In this document: in pieces, positions 7,760 through 17,630 of the stretch
Layout of the letters: every line of letters begins with the position of its first letter
Numbering within the stretch: position 1 is the first letter of the stretch
NCBI RefSeq assembly: GCF_041737375.1
Contig: NZ_JBGSRV010000004.1
Span: 84,055-148,054 of the forward strand
Direction: 5' to 3'
DNA: 64,000 nucleotides
Source: Vampirovibrio sp041737375
GTDB lineage: Bacteria; Cyanobacteriota; Vampirovibrionia; Vampirovibrionales; Vampirovibrionaceae
Made by a program: the position numbers and the translations under genes
The notes under the pieces: model-generated
Databases searched by the model: none
What the model was told of the DNA's origin: nothing
Seen by the model: only the letters and a program-made list of their open reading frames with translations

Positions 7760-10700
7760 ATGATTATTCGCAGCGGACGCAACCAGCATCGCTACATCCA
7801 GTTTTCCAATAACCGCATTGTGTGCTTTCAAACCGAGGAAAAAGATCAACCCGGATGGATTTCGGGCCTGGGCTTAAAAAATGCCCTGCCACTGGCGGTA
7901 AGTGCCTTGCTGGCCGGTATGATACTAACCACAGCAAACGCCGGGGCGGAACTGCCCACCGGATACCAAACCGTCTCTGGTTCGGCCTCCTTTCAGAACA
8001 ATGGCAACAGCCTGACCATCAACGCCAGCAACCGGGCCATTATTAACTACAACACCTTTAATATCGGGGCGGGCAATACGGTTAATATTATTTCCCCGCT
8101 CAGCTTGCACCGCATTACCGGGGGCAGCCCCAGCCAGATTTTAGGCGCCCTGAACGCCACTGGCAAAGTGTTTCTTATCAATCCCAGCGGCATCTTTTTT
8201 GGGGCGGGCTCGCAGGTGAACGTACAAGGGCTGGTGGCCAGCACCTTGAACATTAGAAACGATGATTTTCTGGCCGGGAATTACACCTTTCAAAACGACA
8301 GTGACTTGCCAGCGGGCGCTATTGTCAATCATGGTCATATTCAAGCCAGCGAATCCATTGCCATGTTAGCCGGGGCGGTGGAAAACCAGGGATCGATACA
8401 AGCACCCCAAGTGAAAATAGCCGTTGGCGACCAACTGACTTATCACGTCAACGAGAATATTGGCATTGATATTACGGTGGATCAAAGCCTGAAACAAAAA
8501 GTGCAGGGCTATCAAAACGCCATTCTGAACCAGGGCAGTATTACCGGGCAAAATATCCACCTGCAAGCCAAACTGGCGCAATCTTTTTATGAAACCACCG
8601 TGAACAATACCGGCATTATCAAGGCCACCGGATTTGCTCAGGATGCCAGCGGGCAGATTGTGGCCATTGGCCAAACCGATGACCATACCGCCGTGGTTCA
8701 AAACGCTGGACAATTGCTGGCCAATGGCTCGGACTTGAACCCCAATGGGGGCCATATTTTACTGGAAGGGGACACCACCGTGAACCGGGGGCAAATTCAG
8801 GCCATCGGTATTGAGGGCGGCCAGGGTGGCACGGTTCACATGCTGGGAGATGCGGTTCAGACCCTCTCCGGGAGTGATATCAGCGTATCAGGCCCTCAAG
8901 GGGGCGGTACGGTTTTAATCGGTGGGGATTATCAGGGTACAAACGCCTTGATTCGAAATGCCCTGTTTAATTACAGCGATGCGGACACTCTCATTACGGC
9001 CAATGCCTTAAAGCAGGGCAACGGGGGCAAGGTGATTTTATGGGCCGATAAAAACACCCTGTTTCAAGGCAACATTGAAGCCAAAGGCGGAGCAGAAAGC
9101 GGAAACGGCGGCTTGGTAGAAACCTCTGGATATAACCTGCTACAGGCCACCGGGTCGGTGGATGCCAGCGCGGCCAAGGGCAAAAGCGGACAATGGTTAC
9201 TAGATCCCAATAACATTACCATTCAAAATGCGGGGGTCGAAACCAACGTCACCTCATCGGGAACCAACCCCATTACCTATAACACCAGCAACAATACCGC
9301 CATTGTAACGTCTGGTACCATACAAGCGGCGCTGAACAATGGCACCGATGTCACCATTCAAACCTCTACCGGCGGCACCAACAGCCAAGACGGTGATATT
9401 ACCATTGCCGAAGGCACCACCATTGCTAAAACCACCGGCGGCGATGCCACCTTGACCCTAAAAGCCCATAACTCCATTATTGCCAGCGGAACGTCGCTTA
9501 GTAAAGTGACCATTAGCAGCACCAATAACAAGCTAAACCTTGTACTCAACAGCAATAGCGATGCGGTTGACTCGGGGGCCATTGCGCTAACCCATACCAA
9601 TATAACCACCAATGATGGCAGCATTACCATGGGTGGGGGCACCAACCCCTTAACCACCAATGCCATAGGAACCACTACCCATTTGGTGGGCATCAAACTA
9701 GACAATACCAACCTGACCGCAGCTGCTGGTAATATTTCACTTCGTGGAGAAGGCTCCGCCAGTTCAACCACCAGTCGTCACGGTATTGAGTTAGTCAATA
9801 CATCTCAGGCTATTACCACCACTGGCAACTTAACGGCATTCGGCAAAAGTAGCGGCGGCACAACTACAAATCATGGAATATTCCTCAATGGGTCCAGCGC
9901 CAAACTAACCACTCAAACCGGCCTGATATCCCTAACCGGGGAAAGTGGGGTTGGCGGCAGTGGCATTTTCATCAATGCGGGGCAAATTACCAGCAGCGGT
10001 ACCAGCGCCGCCGGTGCCATTACGCTCAACGGAACAGGCATGGGAATCAGTAGCACCGCAGCAACCGGTATTACTTTGCTGGGGAGTGCCGGAAGAATTA
10101 ATACGGTTTCGGGCAATGTATTTTTAACGGGTCAAGGCAGTCTTAGCACCGTCTCTGCTCCATCCAGTATGGGCATATACATGGACACTGGAAGCCAAGT
10201 CAACAATACAGGCGATGGAACCATTACCCTCCATGGTACAGGGGGGACGGGCACCAACGCTTTATCTGGGGTTCGTTTCGCAGGCGGAAACACTACTGGT
10301 ATTAATAGTGTCAATGGCAACATCTCCATCACCGGCCAGGGTGGATTATCGGCCGCCGGTAATACCAGCATAGGCATTGATTTTAATTCAGGAGGCACAG
10401 TTAGAAGTACAGGCAATGCAACCATTACCCTCCATGGCACCGGGGGCGGCAACCCTTTTGGAAACCTTAACCATGGCATTTCTCTATTTGGCGGAAACAG
10501 TGTAATTACTTCACTTAATGGCAACGTTCAACTAACGGGCATCGGTGGAGGCGGAGCGGCCGGCTCCAATCAAGGTATTTCCATTGCCGGTGGGGGTCGA
10601 GTTTTAAGTACAGGTAGTGCTAACATTTCCTTAAGCGGACTTAAAGGAATTGGAGCCTTGTCTTACGGCTTATTCACAAATAACTCAGGCACCAATGCCA

Positions 10701-12946
10701 TTGGCAGCAATACAATGACCGGAAACATAACCCTGGCTGCCAATGACTACAGTTTTACCCCGACCTTTCTAGCCTTAAGAACATCTGGCCAGATCACGTT
10801 TAAGCCTTACACCTCTTCTACCAGCATTGGTTTAAACGGCGGCGCTGGCAGTTTGGCTTTGGGAAATACGTTTTTAAACTATATTGATCGGGCCACCGTT
10901 ACTCCCAGCAAAGTTATTTTTGGCGATTCCAGCGCTGGCAGCGGGGCGGTTACTATTACAGGCCCCTGGGACACCTCTGCCTACAACATGCCGCTGGAAG
11001 TGTATGGCGGCAGCATTACAACGGGCAGTATTAATAACGGTAGCAAAAGTATTTTGCTACGGGCTTTATCGGGGGATTTAACGCTAAACGGTGGTACCAC
11101 CCTAACCAGCACCGCTACGGGCAACGCCATTGTACTGGCCGCCGGTAATAATCTCATTAACAGCGCCGGGGCTTCCGCTTTAAGCGCTGCCAATGGGCGC
11201 TGGCTGGTGTATTCCAGCAATCCGGCCAACAACACACTGGGGGGCTTAACCGGCTTTACCAAGCGCTATAACCGTACTTTTGGCGGCAATGCCCCCGGCA
11301 CCATCGCCGAAAACGGGAATGTCATGATGTACAGTCTGGCTCCCACCTTAACCCTTAGCGCCGATAACAATAACAGGCTGTATGGCGCTGCCAACCCAAC
11401 CTTTACAGGGGGCTTATCTGGCCTGTTGGTGGATGGAGACACGCTGGGCAGCGCTGTCAGCGGCAGTGGTACCTTTAGCACCCTGGCAACCAGCGCCAGC
11501 GATGCCGGTGACTATGCCATTTCAGCCAACTTAGGCACGCTAACCTCCGAGCTGGGCTATCAATTCAATATGTCCCCCGGCACTCTCACCGTGAACCCGG
11601 CGGCGTTAACCGTAACCGCCGATAACGCCAGCAGAGCGTACGGGGCCAGCGACCCCAGCTTCAGCGCCAGTTACTCGGGCTTTGTACTTGGCCAAAACAG
11701 CAGCGTGCTGGGCGGCAGTCTGGGATTCTCCACCCCGGCCACCAGCGCCAGCAACGTGGGCAACTACGATATCACCCCATCCGGGTTTTCTAGCAGTAAC
11801 TACGATATTAGCTACGCCAACGGCACCCTCGGCGTGAACCCCGCCGCCTTAACCGTCACCGCCGATAACGCCAGCCGACTGTATGGAGCCAGCAACCCCA
11901 GCTTCAACGCCAGTTACTCGGGCTTTGTACTGGGGCAAGACAGCAGCGTGCTAGGCGGCAGTCTGGGCTTTTCCACCCCAGCCACCAGCGCCAGCAACGT
12001 GGGCAACTACGATATCACCCCATCCGGTTTTTCTAGCAGCAACTACGACATTAGCTACGCCAATGGCACCCTCGGCGTGAACCCGGCGGCCTTAACCATA
12101 ACCGCCGATAACGCCAGCCGACTGTACGGGGCCAGCAACCCCAGCTTCAACGCCAGTTACTCCGGCTTTGTACTGGGACAAGACAGCAGCGTGCTAGGCG
12201 GCAGTCTGGGATTTTCTACCCCCGCCAACAGCGCCAGCAATGTGGGCGACTACGATATCACCCCCTCCGGTTTTTCTAGCAGTAACTACGACATTAGCTA
12301 CGCCAACGGCACCCTCGGCGTGAACCCGGCGGCCTTAACCGTCACCGCCGATAACGCCAGCCGACTGTATGGGGCCAGCAACCCCAGTTTCAACGCCAGT
12401 TACTCGGGCTTTGTACTGGGGCAAGACAGCAGCGTGCTAGGCGGCAGTCTGGGCTTTTCAACGCCAGTAACCAACACCACGGCAGCAGGCGTTTATAGCC
12501 TTACCCCGTTTGGACTGAGCAGCACCAACTACGCAATTTCCAACGTTGCTGGCGATTTTACCATTCTGCCAGCAACCCCAGCACCGCCACCGGCCCCCCC
12601 CTCATCACCCACAGTCACCACTACCAGTAATGGCACTTTGGTGCAAAGCGCTGTTCCCTACCTGTTTAGTCCCAGTCAATTTTCAGCCGCCAACTTCAGC
12701 CTGGGTGGCGAAGGTTCTCAGGGGCTGATGAATACAACCAGTATGCCCTATGCCCAATCTCAGGATTCCCAGCCTACCATCAACAGGATGCTCACCCAAA
12801 CTATCGCCCCGCAGGATCTTTCCAGCTTAAATGCCGATGCGGAAAACCCCGCCTATCAACCCACCGAAAATCTTAATCAGAACTGGTGGGGTAATGTGTT
12901 TGAGATGATGTTCAAAGGAAACCCATCCAAGCCTGCCAAAAAATAA
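7760..12946 (+). CDS. TpsA filamentous-haemagglutinin-like adhesin with MBG repeats
   Basis: About 1,728 residues; ATG 7760 is preferred over TTG 7742 because GAAAGG lies ten bases before it. A long basic N-terminal extension leads to a hydrophobic signal segment (ALPLAVSALLAGMIL). Next comes the TPS secretion domain with the hallmark NPSGIFFG motif (near residue 145), then a beta-helical stalk rich in Gly, Asn, Thr and Ser with loose repeats of the TLHGTGG type. The last third holds MBG-type repeats, a Pro-rich linker and an acidic tail. It is exported by the adjacent TpsB and probably mediates attachment to other cells or surfaces. No membrane anchor is visible. Confidence 0.88.
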   Translation: MIIRSGRNQHRYIQFSNNRIVCFQTEEKDQPGWISGLGLKNALPLAVSALLAGMILTTANAGAELPTGYQTVSGSASFQNNGNSLTINASNRAIINYNTFNIGAGNTVNIISPLSLHRITGGSPSQILGALNATGKVFLINPSGIFFGAGSQVNVQGLVASTLNIRNDDFLAGNYTFQNDSDLPAGAIVNHGHIQASESIAMLAGAVENQGSIQAPQVKIAVGDQLTYHVNENIGIDITVDQSLKQKVQGYQNAILNQGSITGQNIHLQAKLAQSFYETTVNNTGIIKATGFAQDASGQIVAIGQTDDHTAVVQNAGQLLANGSDLNPNGGHILLEGDTTVNRGQIQAIGIEGGQGGTVHMLGDAVQTLSGSDISVSGPQGGGTVLIGGDYQGTNALIRNALFNYSDADTLITANALKQGNGGKVILWADKNTLFQGNIEAKGGAESGNGGLVETSGYNLLQATGSVDASAAKGKSGQWLLDPNNITIQNAGVETNVTSSGTNPITYNTSNNTAIVTSGTIQAALNNGTDVTIQTSTGGTNSQDGDITIAEGTTIAKTTGGDATLTLKAHNSIIASGTSLSKVTISSTNNKLNLVLNSNSDAVDSGAIALTHTNITTNDGSITMGGGTNPLTTNAIGTTTHLVGIKLDNTNLTAAAGNISLRGEGSASSTTSRHGIELVNTSQAITTTGNLTAFGKSSGGTTTNHGIFLNGSSAKLTTQTGLISLTGESGVGGSGIFINAGQITSSGTSAAGAITLNGTGMGISSTAATGITLLGSAGRINTVSGNVFLTGQGSLSTVSAPSSMGIYMDTGSQVNNTGDGTITLHGTGGTGTNALSGVRFAGGNTTGINSVNGNISITGQGGLSAAGNTSIGIDFNSGGTVRSTGNATITLHGTGGGNPFGNLNHGISLFGGNSVITSLNGNVQLTGIGGGGAAGSNQGISIAGGGRVLSTGSANISLSGLKGIGALSYGLFTNNSGTNAIGSNTMTGNITLAANDYSFTPTFLALRTSGQITFKPYTSSTSIGLNGGAGSLALGNTFLNYIDRATVTPSKVIFGDSSAGSGAVTITGPWDTSAYNMPLEVYGGSITTGSINNGSKSILLRALSGDLTLNGGTTLTSTATGNAIVLAAGNNLINSAGASALSAANGRWLVYSSNPANNTLGGLTGFTKRYNRTFGGNAPGTIAENGNVMMYSLAPTLTLSADNNNRLYGAANPTFTGGLSGLLVDGDTLGSAVSGSGTFSTLATSASDAGDYAISANLGTLTSELGYQFNMSPGTLTVNPAALTVTADNASRAYGASDPSFSASYSGFVLGQNSSVLGGSLGFSTPATSASNVGNYDITPSGFSSSNYDISYANGTLGVNPAALTVTADNASRLYGASNPSFNASYSGFVLGQDSSVLGGSLGFSTPATSASNVGNYDITPSGFSSSNYDISYANGTLGVNPAALTITADNASRLYGASNPSFNASYSGFVLGQDSSVLGGSLGFSTPANSASNVGDYDITPSGFSSSNYDISYANGTLGVNPAALTVTADNASRLYGASNPSFNASYSGFVLGQDSSVLGGSLGFSTPVTNTTAAGVYSLTPFGLSSTNYAISNVAGDFTILPATPAPPPAPPSSPTVTTTSNGTLVQSAVPYLFSPSQFSAANFSLGGEGSQGLMNTTSMPYAQSQDSQPTINRMLTQTIAPQDLSSLNADAENPAYQPTENLNQNWWGNVFEMMFKGNPSKPAKK
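11343..12562 (+). repeat. Tandem MBG-domain repeats, 243-bp unit
   Basis: Four nearly identical 243-bp (81-residue) units start at 11591, 11834, 12077 and 12320, marked by the shared GTGAACCC.GC.GC.TTAACC start. A diverged unit lies before them (from about 11343), and the last copy decays near 12480. Each encodes VTADNASRLYGASNPSFNAS-type sequence, the MBG/YDG extracellular repeat. The near-identity at DNA level points to recent duplication or gene conversion, so copy number may vary between strains. Confidence 0.9.
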
Positions 12947-13515
12947 AGAGCCAAATTTAACTTTAACCAATCATTGAATTGGGCATCCATTTGCCAGCGC
13001 TTTTGCTTAAACCCCGTCCACAACAGGGTTTAAAAAACGCTGAAAAAATGGTGAATTTCAAGCTTTAAACCGCACCCCATCGTGGGATGTTTTTAGTTTG
13101 TTTTTATGGTTCAAAAGAAGCTTGCAGCAACGGAATGGTAAGGCTTTGTTTTTTTCGTTTAAAGTGCTTGCAACTAGAAAGCGTTTTAATTACACTTACG
13201 TTTTGTTTTTAACCGTTTAAGAGTTCCACCTTCACATCCCGGATCACGTTTCTTTGGATATTTCAAATGACTCAAAAACGCTTGGCCACTGGCGGCTTAT
13301 TAACCAAATTACAAGCGGTTTCATTCCTGCCAAACAGTCATCGAAGGCCATTTACAAAAATAAGGGTTCTCTAGCAACAAATGAAAACCCACTGTTTTAA
13401 TATAAACAAGAATCCAACCGGGACAAGGCAAAACGCACCAGGTGGACATTTAACGGGACAATAGGCTTTATTAAATATATCAATTTGACACCTTACGGGG
13501 AGGACTCAGGTACTT
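12947..13515. other. Long AT-rich intergenic region
   Basis: About 570 bases with no convincing gene. A weak hairpin (CCCCATCGTGGG) followed by T-rich sequence near 13074-13110 may end the adhesin transcript. The end of the region carries the strong ribosome site GGGGAGGA (13497-13504) of the next gene. A large control region would fit a regulator that binds its own promoter, but I see no clear palindrome. Confidence 0.45.
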
Positions 13516-14820
13516 ATGGTCGTATCAAATACCGGCATTCACCCTGCCGCTCACAACAACGTCGCCCTTCAAACGCAAAACGACAGCATTCCAACCGATC
13601 TGGGCATGGATATGGATGAGGCGATGGGCTACTCCGAACTGGAAAACGTTAGCAAAGCGGCGCTGGTGCGTGTGGAAGTCAATCAACTACCTCGGGAAAT
13701 CCCCGATTTTCAAGCCCCCGGCGCGACCAAAGACACGTTAATCGCCGAATGGCTCAAAAACTGGATTGTGGCCTCCCTGCAAAACCACACCGTCACCGAA
13801 AACCACCTGCTGCCCAAAAAAGCGGAAATTGCCGCCTATCTGGGGGTTAGCGTCGGCACGGTGCAAAACGCCATTCGTTATATTGAAGATGAAGGCCACG
13901 TGGAGTCCAAGCAACGCATTGGCACTCTGGTTCGCAGTGTGGACAGCTCTGGTCAGCGCATGCGCAAGCAAACATCCAAGCGGGATCAGGCCGTGGTAGC
14001 CATCAAGCACTTTATTGTGGAACAGGGCTTTCAGCCGGGGCAAACCTTGCCTTCGGCCCGAGAAATCGCCAAAACCATTCTATCGGCTCCAAACACCACC
14101 CGGCTGGCTCTGGAATTCTTATCGGGAACCGGGATTTTAAAAAGTCTGGGCAACCGGGGCAACAAAGCCAACTGGGCATTGCGGGTCATTCCCGATATTG
14201 AGTCCGAAAGCCTGTGCGCCATTGAATCGGAAACATTGATTGACCAACTGGAACGGGATTTGAAAAAACTGGTGGCCGAAAACTTTGAAACCAACGACAA
14301 ACTCCCCTCGCATCTGGAGTTGTCGGATCTGTTCAAGGTGAGTATTAAAACCGTGCATGACGCCATGCGCCGCCTGGCCGAGCAAGGCATTCTGCGCTCC
14401 AAACGGGGACGCTACGGCACCTATGTGGTTCGTAAACCGGATGCCACCAAGCTGGCCCCCATGGATACCAGCATCTTTGTCCCTGCCGAGGAAGTCAGCT
14501 TCTACAACTACGAAAAAGTGGAGCAGCATCTCAAAACGCTCATCCGCCAAAGTTATAAAGTGGGCGATAAGTTACCGGCCATGGGTATCCTGTCCAAGGA
14601 TCTGGATGTCAGCAGCAACACCATCCGCAAGGCGCTGCAAAATTTAGCCAAGGAAAAAATGGTCAGCTTCTCCCGGGGGCGTTACGGTGGCACCTACGTC
14701 ACCCGCATTCCCGAAGGACGGGAAGAGGAATCGGGCAGCGAAAAATCCTTTACCTGGGTATCCATTAACCCGGATACGGTTAAGACCTACCGCACCGGCA
14801 AAACGCCCGTTCATAGCTAA
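13516..14820 (+). CDS. Regulator with four tandem GntR-type winged-helix domains
   Basis: 434 residues made almost wholly of four GntR-like winged helices at about 73-142, 155-224, 239-307 and 332-398. Each has the pattern of basic recognition helix plus wing: LPKKAEIAAYLGVSVGTVQN, LPSAREIAKTILSAPNTTR, LPSHLELSDLFKVSIKTVHD and LPAMGILSKDLDVSSNTIRK. Domains 3 and 4 end in the typical RGRYGTYV and RGRYGGTYV wing. No effector-binding domain (FadR, HutC, MocR, YtrA) is present; about 70 polar residues lead and a 35-residue tail follows. It is a single gene. A likely role is multivalent DNA binding to spaced or several operators; the targets are unknown. Confidence 0.8.
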   Translation: MVVSNTGIHPAAHNNVALQTQNDSIPTDLGMDMDEAMGYSELENVSKAALVRVEVNQLPREIPDFQAPGATKDTLIAEWLKNWIVASLQNHTVTENHLLPKKAEIAAYLGVSVGTVQNAIRYIEDEGHVESKQRIGTLVRSVDSSGQRMRKQTSKRDQAVVAIKHFIVEQGFQPGQTLPSAREIAKTILSAPNTTRLALEFLSGTGILKSLGNRGNKANWALRVIPDIESESLCAIESETLIDQLERDLKKLVAENFETNDKLPSHLELSDLFKVSIKTVHDAMRRLAEQGILRSKRGRYGTYVVRKPDATKLAPMDTSIFVPAEEVSFYNYEKVEQHLKTLIRQSYKVGDKLPAMGILSKDLDVSSNTIRKALQNLAKEKMVSFSRGRYGGTYVTRIPEGREEESGSEKSFTWVSINPDTVKTYRTGKTPVHS

Positions 14821-14836
14821 ATCAGCGGAAAACTTC

Positions 14837-14870
14837 AAAAAAACGGACTCTCAACGGAGTCCGTTTTTTT
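14837..14870. terminator. Bidirectional rho-independent terminator
   Basis: The 8-bp stem ACGGACTC/GAGTCCGT (14 bp when the A/T runs pair) with a six-base loop has seven T on either strand. It can end both the GntR-like gene (+) and proA (-). Confidence 0.85.
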
Positions 14871-14942
14871 AGGTTTTATTTTTTTGGATTTTATAGGCGC
14901 CTCCACAAAGCAGGGACAACGCCTCAAGCAAGTACGATGAGA

Positions 14943-16250
14943 TTACGGCAAGGGCTGATGCAGGAACGGCTTGGCGTTTACGCCCACGTAATCGGCCACA
15001 ATTTGGCCTTCGCCTCGCAGTTTGTACTTGTAAATCACCAGTCCTTCCAAACCCACTGGCCCACGGGCATGAGTTTTAGCGGTACTAATGCCAATTTCCG
15101 CACCCAGGCCAAAGCGAAACCCATCCGCAAAACGGGTGGAGGCGTTGGCGAACACACAGGCCGAATCCACGGCGTTCATAAACCGCTCCAGCGCTTCAGG
15201 GTCTTTGGCGGCAATGGCATCGGTATGATGAGAGCCATACTGGTTAATATGCCCAATGGCGGACTCCAAATCGGCCACCACTTTAATGGCCAGGGTTAAA
15301 TCACCATACTCGGCGCGCCAATCCGCATCGCTGGCCGGTTCAATCTGTGGCAATATGGCTCGGGTTTGCTCACAGCCTTTTAAGGCAATCCCAGCCTGAT
15401 GGGCCGCTTCAGCAAAGCGAGGCAAATACTGAAGCGCCACGGCCTGATCCACCAGCAGGGTTTCCAGCGCGTTGCAGGCGGCGGGGTATTGAATTTTGGC
15501 GTCGATGGCCAACGAAATGGCTTGGGCCAAGTCCGCACTGGGGTGAATGTAGAAATGACAAACCCCATCCGCATGGCCCAGCACCGGAATTTTAGTGGCC
15601 GCCATAATGGATTGCACCAACTGATTAGAACCTCGTGGAATGATCAAATCCACATATTGCGGATAGTTCAACATTTCCTGCACCGCTTCACGGCTATCCA
15701 GCAAGGTGGCCCAGCCAGCAGGCAAAAACGGGCAAGCCCGATTTAGCTCGGCAACCAGCCCCATAAAGGCCTGATTGGAATACACGGCCTCTCGACCGCC
15801 TTTCAACACCACGGCGTTACCACTTTTTAAAATTAAAGAAAGAATTTGAGGAATGACATCCGGGCGAGATTCAAAAATAATGCCAATCACGCCCAGCGGC
15901 ACGGTCTGCTTTTCCAGTATCAGGCGCTCATCCAGCTGGGTGCGAGAGAGTACCTGTCCTGCCGGATCGGGGAGTTTGATCAAATCCCGAATGCCTTGGG
16001 CCAACTGCCTGATTTTGCCCTCATCCAGCTTCAAGCGCTGGTAAAGGCTGGTGGTTAACCCGTCTTTTTCAGCCTGGGCAATATCTTTCTGGTTTTCAGC
16101 CAGCAACAATGCGGTGTTCCGCTCAATAATGACCGCAAATTGACTCAAGGCCTCATTTTTTTGGGCGGTAGAAAGCGTCGCCATGGCCAAAAAGGCATTT
16201 TTGCTGCCCTGTAGCGTTATTTCCAGTGGATTGACCGATTGGGTGACCAT
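14943..16250 (-). CDS. proA: Gamma-glutamyl phosphate reductase
   Basis: About 435 residues; ATG 16250 sits eight bases after GGAG, better placed than ATG 16256. ProA reduces gamma-glutamyl phosphate to glutamate-5-semialdehyde with NADPH, the second proline-synthesis step. Visible family motifs are VPLGVIGIIFESRPDV (near 115), the catalytic-Cys region YPAACNALETLLVD (near 255) and GPVGLEGLVIYKYKLRG at the C-terminus. Full length for the family (about 415-440). It follows proB on the same strand with about 12 bases between, so they form one operon. Confidence 0.95.
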   Translation of the reverse strand: MVTQSVNPLEITLQGSKNAFLAMATLSTAQKNEALSQFAVIIERNTALLLAENQKDIAQAEKDGLTTSLYQRLKLDEGKIRQLAQGIRDLIKLPDPAGQVLSRTQLDERLILEKQTVPLGVIGIIFESRPDVIPQILSLILKSGNAVVLKGGREAVYSNQAFMGLVAELNRACPFLPAGWATLLDSREAVQEMLNYPQYVDLIIPRGSNQLVQSIMAATKIPVLGHADGVCHFYIHPSADLAQAISLAIDAKIQYPAACNALETLLVDQAVALQYLPRFAEAAHQAGIALKGCEQTRAILPQIEPASDADWRAEYGDLTLAIKVVADLESAIGHINQYGSHHTDAIAAKDPEALERFMNAVDSACVFANASTRFADGFRFGLGAEIGISTAKTHARGPVGLEGLVIYKYKLRGEGQIVADYVGVNAKPFLHQPLP

Positions 16251-16262
16251 AACCATTGCTCC

Positions 16263-17453
16263 TTAAACGCCATATTCCTCAAAAATCACCAGATTGTCCC
16301 GATGGACGATTTCTTGTCGCTCCAGCACCTTGCCATCCGCGTCAAAACCCAGTCGATCGGCAATTTTTTCACTTTGCAGCCCTTTAATGCGCTCAATTTC
16401 ATGCGATGAAAAATGCGTCAGTCCCCGCCCAATTTCGACGCCCGTTTCATCCAGAATACGCACCACCTGCTGGGCAAAGAAATCACCTTGCGCCCCAACC
16501 ACCCCAATGGCGAGCAAGCTGGCCTGTTTTTCCACCAGCGCTTTTCGGGCGCCAGCGTTCACCACAATCGCCCCGTGATACCCGGAAGCCATGCCAATCC
16601 AGCGTTTTTTGCCGCTCAAGAAGGACGCCTGAGGGAGCACCAGTGTACCGACAGGCTCCGGTTGCGGGGCCAACAAAGCTTCCAAAGGTTGGGGAGAAAC
16701 CCCAGAGGTGATGAGGGTATGCACCCCACTCAGGGCCGCCATGCGGGCCGCTTCCAACTTAGAGGACATGCCGCCTCGTCCCAGCAAGGATTGGCCGGAG
16801 GCTTCGATTTTCTGGAAGTCCTGAAAATTCTCAATGCGTGAAATGCGCTGAGCGTTGGGGTTGGTAAAGGGGTTGTCGGTATAAATGCCGTCCACGTTGG
16901 TTAAAATTACCAGCAAATCAGCGTCCAGCTTACTGGCCACCAGGGCAGACAACATATCGTTGTCCCCAAAGCCTTTGGTATAGCTCTCTTCCTGCAACTC
17001 CATGGTGGAAGTGGTGTCATTCTCGTTGATAATGGGAATGGCTTTAAACTTGAGCAGGGCTTCCAGGGTTTGCCGCAAGTTCAAATAATGCTTGCGATCG
17101 GCAAAGTCGGTGGCGGTTAACAGCACCTGCGCTGTAATCAGGCCGGATTGCTGAAACAAATTCCGGTAAGCTTCCATCAATAAGTTTTGACCCACCGCCG
17201 CACAAGCCTGCTTATCGTTCAGGCTAAGCGTTCCCGTTAAATGCAAGGCTTGACGCCCCAAACCAACCGCACCGGAAGAAACCAGAATAATTTCCTTGCC
17301 CTGGGCAACCAGTTGGGCGCACTGACGGGTTAACTCGGCCAATCGCTCGGTGGCAAAACGTCCCCCGGAATCCCCGGCCAAATCAATCACCACCTGGGTT
17401 CCCAGTTTAATGACAATTCTTTGGGCGCTGAGTAGTGGCTGATTGAGGGTCAT
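16263..17453 (-). CDS. proB: Glutamate 5-kinase with PUA domain
   Basis: 396 residues. ProB phosphorylates glutamate to gamma-glutamyl phosphate, the committed and normally proline-inhibited step of proline synthesis. The amino-acid-kinase domain shows IVIKLGTQV at the start, LVSSGAVGLG near 57 and INENDTTS near 148. A C-terminal PUA domain (about 285-370; GALRKALVEK-like, GLTHFSSHEIERIKG) is as in E. coli ProB. First gene of proBA. Confidence 0.95.
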   Translation of the reverse strand: MTLNQPLLSAQRIVIKLGTQVVIDLAGDSGGRFATERLAELTRQCAQLVAQGKEIILVSSGAVGLGRQALHLTGTLSLNDKQACAAVGQNLLMEAYRNLFQQSGLITAQVLLTATDFADRKHYLNLRQTLEALLKFKAIPIINENDTTSTMELQEESYTKGFGDNDMLSALVASKLDADLLVILTNVDGIYTDNPFTNPNAQRISRIENFQDFQKIEASGQSLLGRGGMSSKLEAARMAALSGVHTLITSGVSPQPLEALLAPQPEPVGTLVLPQASFLSGKKRWIGMASGYHGAIVVNAGARKALVEKQASLLAIGVVGAQGDFFAQQVVRILDETGVEIGRGLTHFSSHEIERIKGLQSEKIADRLGFDADGKVLERQEIVHRDNLVIFEEYGV

Positions 17454-17486
17454 GGCCGGTCCATCATAAAAACAAGTGTGTGCTTA

Positions 17487-17511
17487 TAAAAAAGAAAACC
17501 CGCCCGGTTTT
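17487..17511 (-). terminator. Possible terminator after the phosphatase gene, before proB
   Basis: On the minus strand AAAACC-GGGCG-GGTTTT is followed by CTTTTTT. The 6-bp stem is short, but the T tract is good. It would separate the metallophosphoesterase gene from proBA. Confidence 0.45.
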
Positions 17512-17630
17512 TGCCTGAAGCGTGAAAAGGGATGGGGGTTCCTGATTCTCATTGTATGCCACGCTTCCCCGCATCGTAAAGCAAGCCGACCATTGATAAA
17601 AGGTTTTTCTGACGCTTTAAACCCACTGAT

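Noticed and set aside
11591..12562. Regular repeats considered as a CRISPR array
   Set aside because: The 243-bp units are coding, in frame and without unique spacers; they are protein-domain repeats.
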